From Schumannella luteola (GTDB lineage Bacteria > Actinomycetota > Actinomycetes > Actinomycetales > Microbacteriaceae), in assembly GCF_013408685.1 (NCBI RefSeq), contig NZ_JACBZY010000001.1:186001-250000 (forward strand): 64,000 nucleotides of DNA, read 5' to 3'. How positions within the stretch are numbered: the first letter of the stretch is position 1; each line of letters begins with the position of its first letter. The notes under the pieces were generated by a model. That model saw only the letters and a list, made by a program, of their open reading frames with translations, made no database searches and was not told where the DNA came from. Positions 1 to 8,228 of this stretch are shown here, piece by piece. Made by a program: the position numbers and the translations under genes.

Positions 1-195
1 GTCGCCGCGTCGCTCGTGCACGCGATCGCGGCCGAGCGCGCGGCTGCCCGGGCGACCGGGCCCGGATCGTTCGCGACGGCGTTCCTCGACGAGCTGGCGG
101 CGCTCGAGCCGCGCGATCTCGAGCTGGCCGAGTCGAGGCTCGTGCGCACCGCGGCGGACGTGACCGCCGAGGTCGCGGCGGAGGTGACGCTGTGA
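1..195 (+). CDS. thiM: Hydroxyethylthiazole kinase, C-terminal end (partial)
   Basis: Only the last 64 residues are present; the gene enters from the left edge. ThiM phosphorylates the thiazole alcohol (hydroxyethylthiazole) for thiamine salvage. The segment GPGSFATAFLDEL near residue 21 matches the conserved C-terminal helix of the ThiM family, and the next two genes are thiE and thiD/tenA, the usual partners. The stop TGA overlaps the GTG start of thiE (GTGA), so translation is probably coupled. Any TPP riboswitch would lie upstream, outside the window. Confidence 0.8.
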   Translation, partial: VAASLVHAIAAERAAARATGPGSFATAFLDELAALEPRDLELAESRLVRTAADVTAEVAAEVTL

Positions 196-842
196 GTGGG
201 TGGGACCTGCGCCTGCAGCTCGTGACCGACGAGCGCGTCGAGCGGCAGCGACTGCTGCGCGCGGTCGGCGCCGCGGTCGACGCGGGCGCCGGCGTCGTGC
301 AGCTGCGGGCCAAGGGCGCCAGCGCCCGCGAGCAGCTCGGCCTGCTCGGCGAGCTGGACGCGGTGATCGGCGGCCGCGCGGCCCTCATCGTGAACGACCG
401 TCTCGACGTCGCCCTCGCCGGGCGGGATGCGGGGCTCCGCGTCGCCGGCGTGCACCTCGGCCAGAGCGACGTGCCGCCGACCACCGCGCGTCGACTGCTC
501 GGGACGGAGGCCCTCGTCGGCTGGACCGCCGACACCGCCGATCACTTTGCCGCCGCGGCCGCCCTGCCCGCCGGCACGCTCGACTACCTGGGCGTGGGCG
601 TCATCCACCCGACCGCGACGAAGCCGGGGCATCCGCCGGCACTCGGCGTCGAGGGCTTCCGCGCACTGGCCGCGGTCGCACCGCTACCCTGCGTCGCGAT
701 CGGCGGTGTGACCGAGGTGGATGCGGGCTCGCTCACCGCGGCGGGCGCGGCCGGGGTCGCGGTCGTGTCGCGCATCTGCGCCGCCGACGATCCGGCGAGC
801 GCGGCGCGGGCGATCGCCGACGCGGTCGGGATCGAACGATGA
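192..842 (+). CDS. thiE: Thiamine-phosphate synthase
   Basis: 216 residues, the normal length for ThiE, which joins HMP-pyrophosphate to thiazole phosphate to give thiamine phosphate in the cytoplasm. Family landmarks in order are VQLRAKG (about 36-42), VNDR (about 67), VHLGQSD (about 87), the PTATKPG phosphate loop (about 137) and VAIGGV followed by GVAVVSRI near the C terminus. All fit a TIM barrel. The GTG start overlaps the thiM stop, and the stop overlaps the ATG of the next gene (ATGA), so the three thiamine genes form one tightly coupled operon. Confidence 0.95.
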   Translation: MSGWDLRLQLVTDERVERQRLLRAVGAAVDAGAGVVQLRAKGASAREQLGLLGELDAVIGGRAALIVNDRLDVALAGRDAGLRVAGVHLGQSDVPPTTARRLLGTEALVGWTADTADHFAAAAALPAGTLDYLGVGVIHPTATKPGHPPALGVEGFRALAAVAPLPCVAIGGVTEVDAGSLTAAGAAGVAVVSRICAADDPASAARAIADAVGIER

Positions 843-2395
843 CCGCCGCCCCGGTCCACGCTGCCCCTGCCCCGTCCGCCCCGCGCGTGCTGAGCATCGC
901 CGGAACCGACCCGACCGGCGGCGCCGGCATCCAGGCCGACCTGAAGACGATCGGCGCACTCGGCGGCTACGGCATGGCCGTCGTCACCGCGCTCGTCGCG
1001 CAGAACACGCGCGGAGTGCGCGGTGTTCACGTGCCCGACGTCGGCTTCCTGGTCGAGCAGCTGGATGCGGTCAGCGACGACGTCGCGATCGACGCCGTGA
1101 AGCTCGGGATGCTGCACTCGACCCCGCTGATCGACGCGGTGAGCGAGTGGCTGGGCCCGGTGCGTCCGCCGGTCGTCGTGCTCGACCCGGTCATGGTCGC
1201 GACGAGCGGCGACCGCCTGCTCGACGCCGCCGCGGAGCGGGCCGTGCGCGAGCTCTGCCGACAGGTCGACCTGATCACGCCGAACCTCGCCGAGCTCGCC
1301 GTGCTCGTGAGCACCGACAGCGCCCGCGTCGCCCGCGCCCGCACCTGGGCCGAGGCGGTCACGCAGGCGCGTCACCTCGCGACGACGACCGGCACGACCG
1401 TGCTGCTCAAGGGCGGCCACCTCGACGGCGAGGACTGCCCGGATGCGATCGTCACCGCATCCGCCGTCGGCGAGGTGCCCGGGCGACGGGTCGCGACGAC
1501 GAACACGCACGGAACCGGATGCTCGCTCTCGTCGGCCATGGCGACGCTGGCGGCCGAGCAGCTGCGGCTCGCGCCCGGCACGGAGGTCGACTGGGTCGCG
1601 GCGCTGCGTGCGGCGAAGGACTGGCTGACCGGCGCGCTCGAACACGGAGCGGCGCTGCAGGTGGGCGAGGGCAACGGGCCGCTCGACCACTTCCACGCGA
1701 CGCGCGCGGCGCTGCGGGCGGTTGCGGACGCGGACGCCGACATCGACGCCGATCCGCTCGACTGGGCCGCCCAGCAGTGGACCGCCACCGCCGCCCTGCG
1801 CGCCGAGGTCGACGCGCTCGACTTCCTCGTCGGGCTGCGCGACGGCACGCTCGACGAGCGCGCGTTCCGCTGGTACCTGGCGCAGGACGCGCTCTACCTG
1901 GGGCGGTACGCCCGCGTGCTGGCGCGCGCGAGCGCGCTGGCGCCGACCGCCGACGAGCAGGTGTTCTGGGCGCGCAGCGCCGCATCCGCGCTCGAGGAGG
2001 AGGCGTCGCTGCACCGCGCCCGCCTCGGCGACGACCCGGATGCGCACCCCGAGCCGAGCGCGACGACCCTCGCCTATGTGAATCACCTCGCGGCCTCGGC
2101 CGACTCCTACGGCGAGCTCGTCGCGGCCCTGCTGCCCTGCTTCTGGCTCTACAGCGACGTCGGCATCCGGCTCGCCGAGGCGAATCGCGAGGGGCATCCC
2201 TTCGGCGACTGGCTCGGCGCCTACGGTGATCCGACCTTCGCGGCGGCGACGGCCGAGGCGATCGCGATCGCCGACCGGGCCGCCGCCGCGACCGGGGCGG
2301 CGGAGCGCGGGCGGATGCGCACGGCCTTCGCCCGGTCGATGCAGCACGAGCGCGACTTCTTCGCCGTGCCGACGACCGCGGTCGGCGGCGCCTGA
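839..2395 (+). CDS. thiD: Fused HMP/HMP-P kinase (ThiD) and TenA-type aminopyrimidine hydrolase
   Basis: 518 residues. Residues about 14-275 are a ribokinase-fold ThiD: SIAGTDPTGGAGIQADLKT near the N terminus and the anion-hole sequence GTGCSL at about 224. ThiD phosphorylates hydroxymethylpyrimidine twice. Residues about 300-515 are a TenA domain, with FRWYLAQDALYLGRYARVLARA early on and the catalytic cysteine in LLPCFWLYSDVG (Cys434). TenA hydrolyses the aminopyrimidine from broken-down thiamine, so one chain salvages the pyrimidine and phosphorylates it. The ATG overlaps the thiE stop by four bases. ThiD-TenA fusions are known in actinobacteria. The much longer open frame to its left is non-coding overlap with thiE. 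Confidence 0.93.
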   Translation: MTAAPVHAAPAPSAPRVLSIAGTDPTGGAGIQADLKTIGALGGYGMAVVTALVAQNTRGVRGVHVPDVGFLVEQLDAVSDDVAIDAVKLGMLHSTPLIDAVSEWLGPVRPPVVVLDPVMVATSGDRLLDAAAERAVRELCRQVDLITPNLAELAVLVSTDSARVARARTWAEAVTQARHLATTTGTTVLLKGGHLDGEDCPDAIVTASAVGEVPGRRVATTNTHGTGCSLSSAMATLAAEQLRLAPGTEVDWVAALRAAKDWLTGALEHGAALQVGEGNGPLDHFHATRAALRAVADADADIDADPLDWAAQQWTATAALRAEVDALDFLVGLRDGTLDERAFRWYLAQDALYLGRYARVLARASALAPTADEQVFWARSAASALEEEASLHRARLGDDPDAHPEPSATTLAYVNHLAASADSYGELVAALLPCFWLYSDVGIRLAEANREGHPFGDWLGAYGDPTFAAATAEAIAIADRAAAATGAAERGRMRTAFARSMQHERDFFAVPTTAVGGA

Positions 2396-2475
2396 CGTCG
2401 GGCGGGTCCCGGCGCCGGCACCGCCACGCGCTGGACGCGGCCTGGTGCCGCACCGGCCGTGTCCGAGCCGCCCTC

Positions 2476-2481
2476 TAGAGT
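2476..2481 (+). promoter_or_regulatory. Predicted -10 box of cls (leaderless)
   Basis: TAGAGT ends six bases before the cls ATG, the spacing expected when transcription starts at the start codon. No Shine-Dalgarno sequence is visible in the gap. Confidence 0.55.
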
Positions 2482-2487
2482 TCAGTC

Positions 2488-3957
2488 ATGCGCGAGGGTC
2501 TGGTCGGATGGATCACGCTGCTCGTGCTGATCGCGCTCATCCTCATCGACCTGGGGGCGCGCATCGCGGCGCTCGTCGTGATCCCGCGCAACCGCCGACC
2601 CCAGACGGCGATGGCCTGGCTGCTGGCGATCTCGCTGCTGCCGTACATCGGCATCCTGATCTTCCTGCTGTTCGGCTCGCACCGGCTGCCCCGCCGTCGC
2701 CGGCAGAAGCAGCGCGAGATCAACCAGTACATCGTCGAGCAGACCGAGGGCATCGAGAAGGTCACCGAGAGCGACCCCTGGCCGCCGTGGCTCGGGCCGA
2801 TCGTCGAGCTCAACCGCACCCTCGGAGCGATGCCGCTGGTCGGCGGCAACCGGGCCGAGCTGTTCGACGACAACGCCCGCTCGCTCGCCGCGATGACGGA
2901 GGACATCGGGCGGGCGCGCCACCTCATCCACTGCGAGTTCTACATCCTCAGCCTCGACAGCACGACCGAGCCCTTCTTCCAGGCGCTCGAGGATGCGGTG
3001 GCACGCGGCGTGAAGGTGCGGGTGCTGCTCGACCACCTGGGCAACTTCAAGTACCCCGGGTTCGGCCGCACCAAGCGGCGCCTGACCGCGATGGGCGCCG
3101 ACTGGCACCTCATGCTGCCCGTGCAGCCGCTCAAGGGGCACTGGCGCCGGCCCGACCTGCGCAACCACCGCAAGCTGCTCGTGATCGACGGCGAGATCGG
3201 CTGGACCGGCTCGCAGAACGTGATCGAGACCCCCTACCAAGTGCGCAAGAACCACCGCCGCGGCCTGCACTGGAAAGACTTCATGTCGCGCTTCGAAGGG
3301 CCGATCGTCGCCGGAATCGACGCGCTCTTCGTGACCGACTGGTACAGCGAGACGGATGTGCTGCTCGAGCGCGAGGCGGCCGACGCCCGCGACACGGTGC
3401 ACGGCCCAATGGACTGCCAGGTCGTGCCGAGCGGACCCGGCTTCCCCGGCGAGAACAACCTGCGCCTGTTCAACTCGCTGCTCTACGCGGCGAAGCACAA
3501 GGCCATCGTCGTCAGCCCCTACTTCGTACCCGACGACTCCATGCTCTACGCCATCACGACCGCCGCGCAGTCGGGCGTCGAGGTGCAGCTGTTCGTGTCG
3601 GAGATCGGCGATCAGTTCTTCGTGTTCCACGCGCAGCGCAGCTACTACGAGGCGCTGCTGCGCGCGGGCGTGCGCATCTTCCTCTACGCCGCGCCGACCA
3701 TCCTGCACGCCAAGCACATGACCATCGACGACGAGGTGTCGGTCATCGGCTCGAGCAACATGGACATGCGCTCGTTCACCCTCGACCTCGAGATCTCGGT
3801 CATGATCCGCGACCGCGACTACACGCAGCGCCTGCGCGCCGTCGAAGACGACTACCGCGCGCACAGCCGCGAGATCACCCTCGACGAGTGGATGGCGCGG
3901 CCGCTGCGCCACCGCGTGCTCGACAACTTCGCCCGCCTCACCGCGGCGCTGCAGTAG
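2488..3957 (+). CDS. cls: Cardiolipin synthase (phospholipase D family)
   Basis: 489 residues, usual for bacterial cardiolipin synthase, which condenses two phosphatidylglycerols at the membrane. Two N-terminal hydrophobic helices form the PLDc_N segment (about 7-70, ending in a basic RRRRQKQ stretch). Two HKD catalytic motifs follow: HRKLLVID (about 226) and HAKHMTID (about 406), each with HxK-x4-D intact and trailed by GSQN or GSSNMD. The start is supported by a TAGAGT box six bases upstream. A second PLDc_N-only protein lies at 22648. Confidence 0.93.
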   Translation: MREGLVGWITLLVLIALILIDLGARIAALVVIPRNRRPQTAMAWLLAISLLPYIGILIFLLFGSHRLPRRRRQKQREINQYIVEQTEGIEKVTESDPWPPWLGPIVELNRTLGAMPLVGGNRAELFDDNARSLAAMTEDIGRARHLIHCEFYILSLDSTTEPFFQALEDAVARGVKVRVLLDHLGNFKYPGFGRTKRRLTAMGADWHLMLPVQPLKGHWRRPDLRNHRKLLVIDGEIGWTGSQNVIETPYQVRKNHRRGLHWKDFMSRFEGPIVAGIDALFVTDWYSETDVLLEREAADARDTVHGPMDCQVVPSGPGFPGENNLRLFNSLLYAAKHKAIVVSPYFVPDDSMLYAITTAAQSGVEVQLFVSEIGDQFFVFHAQRSYYEALLRAGVRIFLYAAPTILHAKHMTIDDEVSVIGSSNMDMRSFTLDLEISVMIRDRDYTQRLRAVEDDYRAHSREITLDEWMARPLRHRVLDNFARLTAALQ

Positions 3958-3965
3958 GCCTCGGC

Positions 3966-4091
3966 GTGACGATCCTGCTGCTGATCGCCGCCATCATCGC
4001 GTGCGCTCTCGTGTCGGTCGGCATCGGCGCGCTCACGACGGTGCTGGTGCGGATGCGGCGGCGGATGCTGGCGCGGCGCGGCATCCGCTGA
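3966..4091 (+). CDS. Small single-pass membrane protein (hypothetical)
   Basis: 41 residues from a GTG start nine bases after cls. It has one strongly hydrophobic helix (about 2-29) followed by a basic tail RMRRRMLARRGIR, consistent with an inside-facing C terminus by the positive-inside rule. No family is recognised. It would be co-transcribed with cls. The short length and absence of a clear ribosome binding site keep confidence modest; the hydrophobic-then-basic layout argues against chance. Confidence 0.45.
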   Translation: MTILLLIAAIIACALVSVGIGALTTVLVRMRRRMLARRGIR

Positions 4092-4174
4092 GAGGTTCCC
4101 TGGGCCGGGCGACCCCTCAGCCAGCTGACCTCGGGTGGGCGAGGCGGGACGCGGGTCGGCGCGGGCCGATCGGG

Positions 4175-4717
4175 TCAGAAGAGCCCGGTGAGCATCCCGC
4201 CGATCGAGGCGTCGACGCTCGACTCGAACCACGCGGTTCCGATGAGCAGCAGCACCGCGACGACGGTCGAGGCGATCGCCCACGGCACCGGGGCGTAGGC
4301 GGTGCGATCGTGCTGCGAGCAGACCCGGCCGCGCAGCGCGAGGTAGAGGATCGGGCTCACGAGGGCGAGCGCCGAGGGAGCCGTTCCGACGAAGCCGCGC
4401 ACCCGCAGCAGCGCCGCGTCACGGCTCGCGATCACGAACTGGGCGACGCAGGTGACCGCGATGCAGGCGAGCAGAAGCGGGATGCTCCACGGCACCATCG
4501 CCTGGGTCGCGACGATCGCGAGCACGGGGGCGAGCAGCGGCAGCAGCTCGAGGATGACGGCGTCGCGGGTGTCGGCGCGCGGGCGCAGCACGAGCGCCGG
4601 GCGGCGCAGCGGCGGGCGGCCGGGGATGCCGACGGGCGGGTCGTCGTCCTGACCCGCGGGTGCCGCAGCGGCGGCGCGCGCGGCGTCGTCAGGATGCGCT
4701 CCGAACTGCCAGGTCAC
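4175..4717 (-). CDS. Multi-pass membrane protein of unknown function
   Basis: 180 residues. The first 50 are hydrophilic (acidic, then PPLRRPALVLRPR), followed by four likely membrane segments at about 52-72, 75-95, 107-128 and 144-163. No catalytic motif is recognised. A TAGCGT box (4729-4724 on the minus strand) ends six bases before the GTG start, supporting that start and leaderless expression. It is convergent with the cls operon. Confidence 0.65.
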   Translation of the reverse strand: MTWQFGAHPDDAARAAAAAPAGQDDDPPVGIPGRPPLRRPALVLRPRADTRDAVILELLPLLAPVLAIVATQAMVPWSIPLLLACIAVTCVAQFVIASRDAALLRVRGFVGTAPSALALVSPILYLALRGRVCSQHDRTAYAPVPWAIASTVVAVLLLIGTAWFESSVDASIGGMLTGLF

Positions 4718-4856
4718 GCGGTGACGCTACGCCGCGCATCCTCCGCGCTCGCGCCCCAGTAGGGGTGACGGCGCGGCAGCGCGAGCGGCGCTGCAGCGCG
4801 AGCGGCGCGGCTGACGCGGCTGCGGCGGGCAGCTCAGCCCGCCACCGGGGAACGAC

Positions 4857-5252
4857 TCATCCGTCGCGCTCCGCCGTGAGCCGACGGCCGCGGCGGGCGA
4901 TCGCACGCAGCCCGAGCCCGCCGATCGCCCCGATCACGAGGATGCCGCCGATCGACCCGACGGCGAGGATCGCCCCGATCGACCCGACGCTGAACAGCGA
5001 GCCGATGCTGCCGACGGAGCCGATCGATCCCGCCGACCCGATGCTGCCGATCGATCCCAGACTGCCGATCGATCCGATCGATCCGATGCTGCCCACCGAT
5101 CCGATCGATCCGATCGACCCGATGCTCCCCGTCGAACCCATCGATCCCCTGTCGTCGGTCGTTCCGATCCGCTTCCGCGCGCGGCGGCCCGACGCGAGGG
5201 CACCACGGCCGAGACGAGCGGAGCGACGTCGCGAGGCGGTCATGCCGCCCAT
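4857..5252 (-). CDS. Gly-Ser-Ile tripeptide-repeat protein with one membrane segment
   Basis: 131 residues in three parts. The Arg-rich head is residues 1-35. About 19 back-to-back tripeptides of the form G-S-hydrophobic follow (36-92; third position mostly Ile, sometimes Val, Leu, Met, Thr or Ala). Next comes a Gly/Ile/Ala/Val membrane-like stretch (about 93-115) and a basic tail. Glycine at every third position recalls polyglycine-II or collagen-like helices but without proline. I do not recognise a family or function. ATG codons at 5252 and 5243 are both possible starts. The gene is divergent from the EEP gene, and a 23-bp nested palindrome fills the space between. Confidence 0.7.
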   Translation of the reverse strand: MGGMTASRRRSARLGRGALASGRRARKRIGTTDDRGSMGSTGSIGSIGSIGSVGSIGSIGSIGSLGSIGSIGSAGSIGSVGSIGSLFSVGSIGAILAVGSIGGILVIGAIGGLGLRAIARRGRRLTAERDG

Positions 5253-5329
5253 CCTGCGCCGCCTCAGGAGATGGCGCCAGCCATCCGCTGCCCGCGGTCC
5301 GCCCCGTCGCCCGTCGGCCGCGGACACTG

Positions 5330-5408
5330 CTGTGCACGGAAGCGGCTGAGCAACGCACCCGAGCCGCATTGTGCGTCCGCGACCCTGCTGAACCGCTTCC
5401 GTGCACAG
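5330..5408. repeat. Nested palindrome in a divergent intergenic region
   Basis: Left arm 5330-5352 and right arm 5386-5408 pair over 23 positions with two mismatches (core CTGTGCACGGAAGCGG). Inside the loop a second perfect 6-bp palindrome pairs 5353-5358 (ACGCAC) with 5371-5376 (GTGCGT). It sits between the divergent starts at 5252 and 5459. Confidence 0.85.
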
Positions 5409-5458
5409 CGCCCGAGCCTCCTCGCTTCACCGGAACCCGTCTGCCTAAGCTCGATTCG

Positions 5459-6502
5459 ATGACCGCTCAGCCCGAGGCCTCCGCCGCAGCCGCGCCCGCG
5501 ACCTCCGCCGTCCCTGCTGCAGCCGCCGCCCCGGCCGCCGCCGCTTCGGGCGCTCCGACCAGTGCCCCACCGCTGCGGGTCGCGACCGCGAATGTGCGCA
5601 TCCCGGTCGACGAGGGCACGGCGTCGTGGGCAGCCCGCGGCGAGCTGCTCGCCCGGGTGCTGCGCGAGAGCGGTGCACACGTGATCGGCGTGCAGGAGCT
5701 GCGCAGCGGGCCCGCGCTCGACCTGCTGAGCTGGATGCCCGGCACGGCCTGGTTCGGGCGCGACCGCCACGGCGGCCACGACGACGAGCACGTCGGCCTG
5801 CTCTACCGCTCCGAGCGCGTCGAGCTTCTCGACGGCGGCGACTTCTGGCTGTCGGACACGCCGGATGCCCCCGGCAGCATCACCTGGGGCAACCTCTACC
5901 CGCGCATGGTGACCTGGGCGCGGTTCCGCGACAGTCTCGCCGCGGGCGACAGCGGCGCAGACCGCAGCGCCGACGGCAACCGCGGCGGCGCGACTCGCGA
6001 TCCGGCGGAGTTCCTCGTCGCTGTCACGCACCTTCCCTACCGTGCCGAGGACGAGCCCGCGCGCCTCCGCTCGGCGCAGCTCATCGGCGAACGGCTGAGC
6101 GCGATTGCCGCGTCGCCCGCCGCGGCCGCCGCGGGCATCCCGATCGTGCTGCTCGGCGACATGAACGTGCAGCCCGACGGCGCGGTGCACGCCGCGCTGA
6201 CGTCCGAGATCGGCTTCGAGGATGCGCGCCTCGCGCCCGCCCCGGCGACGCACGCCGGCCCTGACGGCACCTTCCACGGCTTCACCGGCGACGCCGAGCC
6301 GCCGACCGGCGAGGGTCGCATCGACTGGATCCTGCAGCGCGGCTTCACCGTCACCGCCACGGCGACCCTCGACGCCCACGCCGAGGCCGACTCCGGCCCC
6401 GCGGCCGGCACCATCTGGCCGAGCGACCATTTCCCCGTCGCCGCCGACCTCATCCGGTCCCGGTGCACCGCCGCAGTCGCCCTCCCGGTCGGTCGCCGCT
6501 GA
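5459..6502 (+). CDS. Endonuclease/exonuclease/phosphatase-family phosphoesterase
   Basis: 347 residues. After an Ala/Pro-rich N terminus (about 1-38) comes the EEP fold: LRVATANVRI (Asn metal site, about 45), GVQEL (catalytic Glu, about 77), the VTHLPYRAEDEPARLRSAQL region with the active-site His and Arg, GDMNVQPDG (Asp and Asn), RIDWIL and the closing SDHFPV with the catalytic Asp-His pair. The substrate cannot be told from sequence: nucleic acid, phospholipid and inositol phosphate are all cleaved by relatives. TAAGCT at 5446-5451 ends seven bases before the ATG. No signal peptide is evident. Confidence 0.85.
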   Translation: MTAQPEASAAAAPATSAVPAAAAAPAAAASGAPTSAPPLRVATANVRIPVDEGTASWAARGELLARVLRESGAHVIGVQELRSGPALDLLSWMPGTAWFGRDRHGGHDDEHVGLLYRSERVELLDGGDFWLSDTPDAPGSITWGNLYPRMVTWARFRDSLAAGDSGADRSADGNRGGATRDPAEFLVAVTHLPYRAEDEPARLRSAQLIGERLSAIAASPAAAAAGIPIVLLGDMNVQPDGAVHAALTSEIGFEDARLAPAPATHAGPDGTFHGFTGDAEPPTGEGRIDWILQRGFTVTATATLDAHAEADSGPAAGTIWPSDHFPVAADLIRSRCTAAVALPVGRR

Positions 6503-6523
6503 TCCGGTCCGCCTCCCATCGGC

Positions 6524-6706
6524 GCGGATACTGGCCCACACACCAGGCGACCCCTCCGGCGCACCTGCTCCGCCCGCTCGCCAGTATCCGCAGCCTTGAC
6601 GGGGCGTCCTCCCGTCCGCGGATACTGGCCCACACACCAGGCGACCCCTCCGGCGCACCTGCCCCGCCCGCTCGCCAGTATCCGCAGCGTCGTCGGCCAG
6701 TATCCG
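6524..6706. repeat. Two near-identical 68-bp palindromic elements plus a half element
   Basis: Elements at 6524-6591 and 6618-6685 differ at one base by my reading. Each is bounded by inverted 12-mers GCGGATACTGGC and GCCAGTATCCGC. A third right arm (GCCAGTATCCG) stands alone at 6696-6706. The intergenic stretch 6503-6820 otherwise shows no gene. The same core word recurs inside the 3' end of menC. Confidence 0.9.
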
Positions 6707-6820
6707 ACCCAGATCCGCGACGGCCTCGACGCCGATTCCCGACGACCGGGGACGGAAACAGGCCCGGCCGGCGCCGAAGCGCCGCACCGGGCCCGAGGTC
6801 ACGTCAGTCGACGAACGGGG

Positions 6821-8176
6821 TCACTCCCCGCGCGAGATCTTCACCATCTCGTCGCGCGGCACGACCTTGATGCGGGCGCGCTCCTCGGGGGCGCCGAGCG
6901 CGATCTCGTGCTCGTCGAGGCGGTGCCAGCCGTCGAGGTCGGTGTACTGGATGCCGCGTGCGTCGAGCAGCTCGACGACGCTCTCCTCCGACGGCGACTC
7001 GGGGGTCCACCACGACGCCTGGTCGTTGACCAGGTGAGAGACGGTCTCCATCGCATCCGACTTGGTGTGACCGATGAGGCCGACGGGACCGCGCTTGATC
7101 CAGCCGGTGGCGTAGACGCCGGGCACGATCTCGTTGTGCTCGTCGAGCGCCTGACCCTCGTGGTTCGGGATCACGCCGCGCTCGGCGTCGAAGGGCACGC
7201 CGTCGAGCTCCGAGCCGAAGTAGCCGACAGCGCGGTAGAGCGCCTGGATGGGCACCTCGCGGATCTCGCCGGTTCCGCGCACGCCGCCCGCGCCGTCCGG
7301 CTCGGTGCGCTCGTACTTGAACGACGCGACGCGGCCGTCGGAGTCGGCGACGACCTCGAGCGGCTTCGCGAAGAAGTGCAGGTGCAGTCGGCGGGATGCC
7401 TGCCCGACCTCGCGCTGACGCCACTGCTTCAGCACCTTGTCGATGACCATGACCTGCTTGTTGGTCTTGAGCGCCGCCTCGGAGGCCTCGTCGTAGTCGA
7501 AGTCCTCCTCGTGCACGATCATGTCGACGTCGCGCAGCTCGCCGAGCTCGCGCAGCTCCAGCGGGGTGAACTTCACCTGCGTGGGTCCGCGGCGGCCGAA
7601 GACGTGCACGTCGGTGATCGGCGACTTCTTCAGACCCTCGTAGACGTTCGCGGGGATCTCGGTCGGCAGCAGGTCCTCGGGGTGCTTCGCGAGCATGCGC
7701 GCCACATCCAGCGCGACGTTGCCGTTGCCGATCACGGCCAGCGACTGCGCCTCGAGCGGCCACTCGCGCGGCACATCCGGGTGGCCGTCGAACCAGCTCA
7801 CGAACTCGGCGGCGCCGTAGCTGCCCTCGGCGTCGATGCCGGGGATGTCGAGCGGCGCATCCTTGACGGCGCCGGTCGCGAAGATGACGGCGTTGTAGTG
7901 CTTCTTGAGGTCGTCGAGGGTGATGTCGACGCCGAAGCGCACGTTGCCGAAGATGCGGATGTCGCCGCGGTCGAGCACGTCGCGCAGCGCGTTGATGATG
8001 CCCTTGATGCGCGGGTGGTCGGGGGCGACGCCATAGCGCACCAGACCGTAGGGCGCCGGCAGGTGATCGAAGAGGTCGATCGACACGTCGAAGGCGCGCT
8101 CGTGCTTGAGCAGGATGTCGGAGGCGTAGATCCCGGCAGGGCCGGCGCCGACGACGGCGAGGCGGAGCTTGGGCAC
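6821..8176 (-). CDS. fprA: Ferredoxin/flavodoxin-NADP+ reductase (FprA type)
   Basis: 451 residues, matching the adrenodoxin-reductase-like FprA group. The FAD-binding dinucleotide loop VVGAGPAGIYAS is at about 7-18 and is followed by HLPAPYGLVRYGVAPDHPRIK, diagnostic of this group. The NADP-binding loop VIGNGNVALDVARML is at about 145, and GYFGSELDG and YATGWIKRGPVGLIGHTKSD lie towards the C terminus. The enzyme shuttles electrons between NADPH and ferredoxin in the cytoplasm. Start is GTG behind a purine-rich stretch. The family and its place beside menG and the polyprenyl synthase are clear; its particular ferredoxin is not in the window. Confidence 0.92.
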   Translation of the reverse strand: MPKLRLAVVGAGPAGIYASDILLKHERAFDVSIDLFDHLPAPYGLVRYGVAPDHPRIKGIINALRDVLDRGDIRIFGNVRFGVDITLDDLKKHYNAVIFATGAVKDAPLDIPGIDAEGSYGAAEFVSWFDGHPDVPREWPLEAQSLAVIGNGNVALDVARMLAKHPEDLLPTEIPANVYEGLKKSPITDVHVFGRRGPTQVKFTPLELRELGELRDVDMIVHEEDFDYDEASEAALKTNKQVMVIDKVLKQWRQREVGQASRRLHLHFFAKPLEVVADSDGRVASFKYERTEPDGAGGVRGTGEIREVPIQALYRAVGYFGSELDGVPFDAERGVIPNHEGQALDEHNEIVPGVYATGWIKRGPVGLIGHTKSDAMETVSHLVNDQASWWTPESPSEESVVELLDARGIQYTDLDGWHRLDEHEIALGAPEERARIKVVPRDEMVKISRGE

Positions 8177-8228
8177 GGTGGTGTCTCTTCTCTGGGTGGG
8201 TCGGCGATAAGCGGATGCGGCGCGCAGC

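Noticed and set aside
1-195. TPP riboswitch for the thiamine operon
   Set aside because: The operon begins left of the window; no THI-box sequence is visible inside.
200-838. Upstream extension of the thiD/tenA frame through thiE
   Set aside because: Arg-rich translation without family resemblance, fully overlapping a clear thiE; the ATG at 839 fits the ThiD N terminus.
6524-6706. CRISPR-like array
   Set aside because: Only two full units, each palindromic throughout, and no unique spacers of even length or cas genes.
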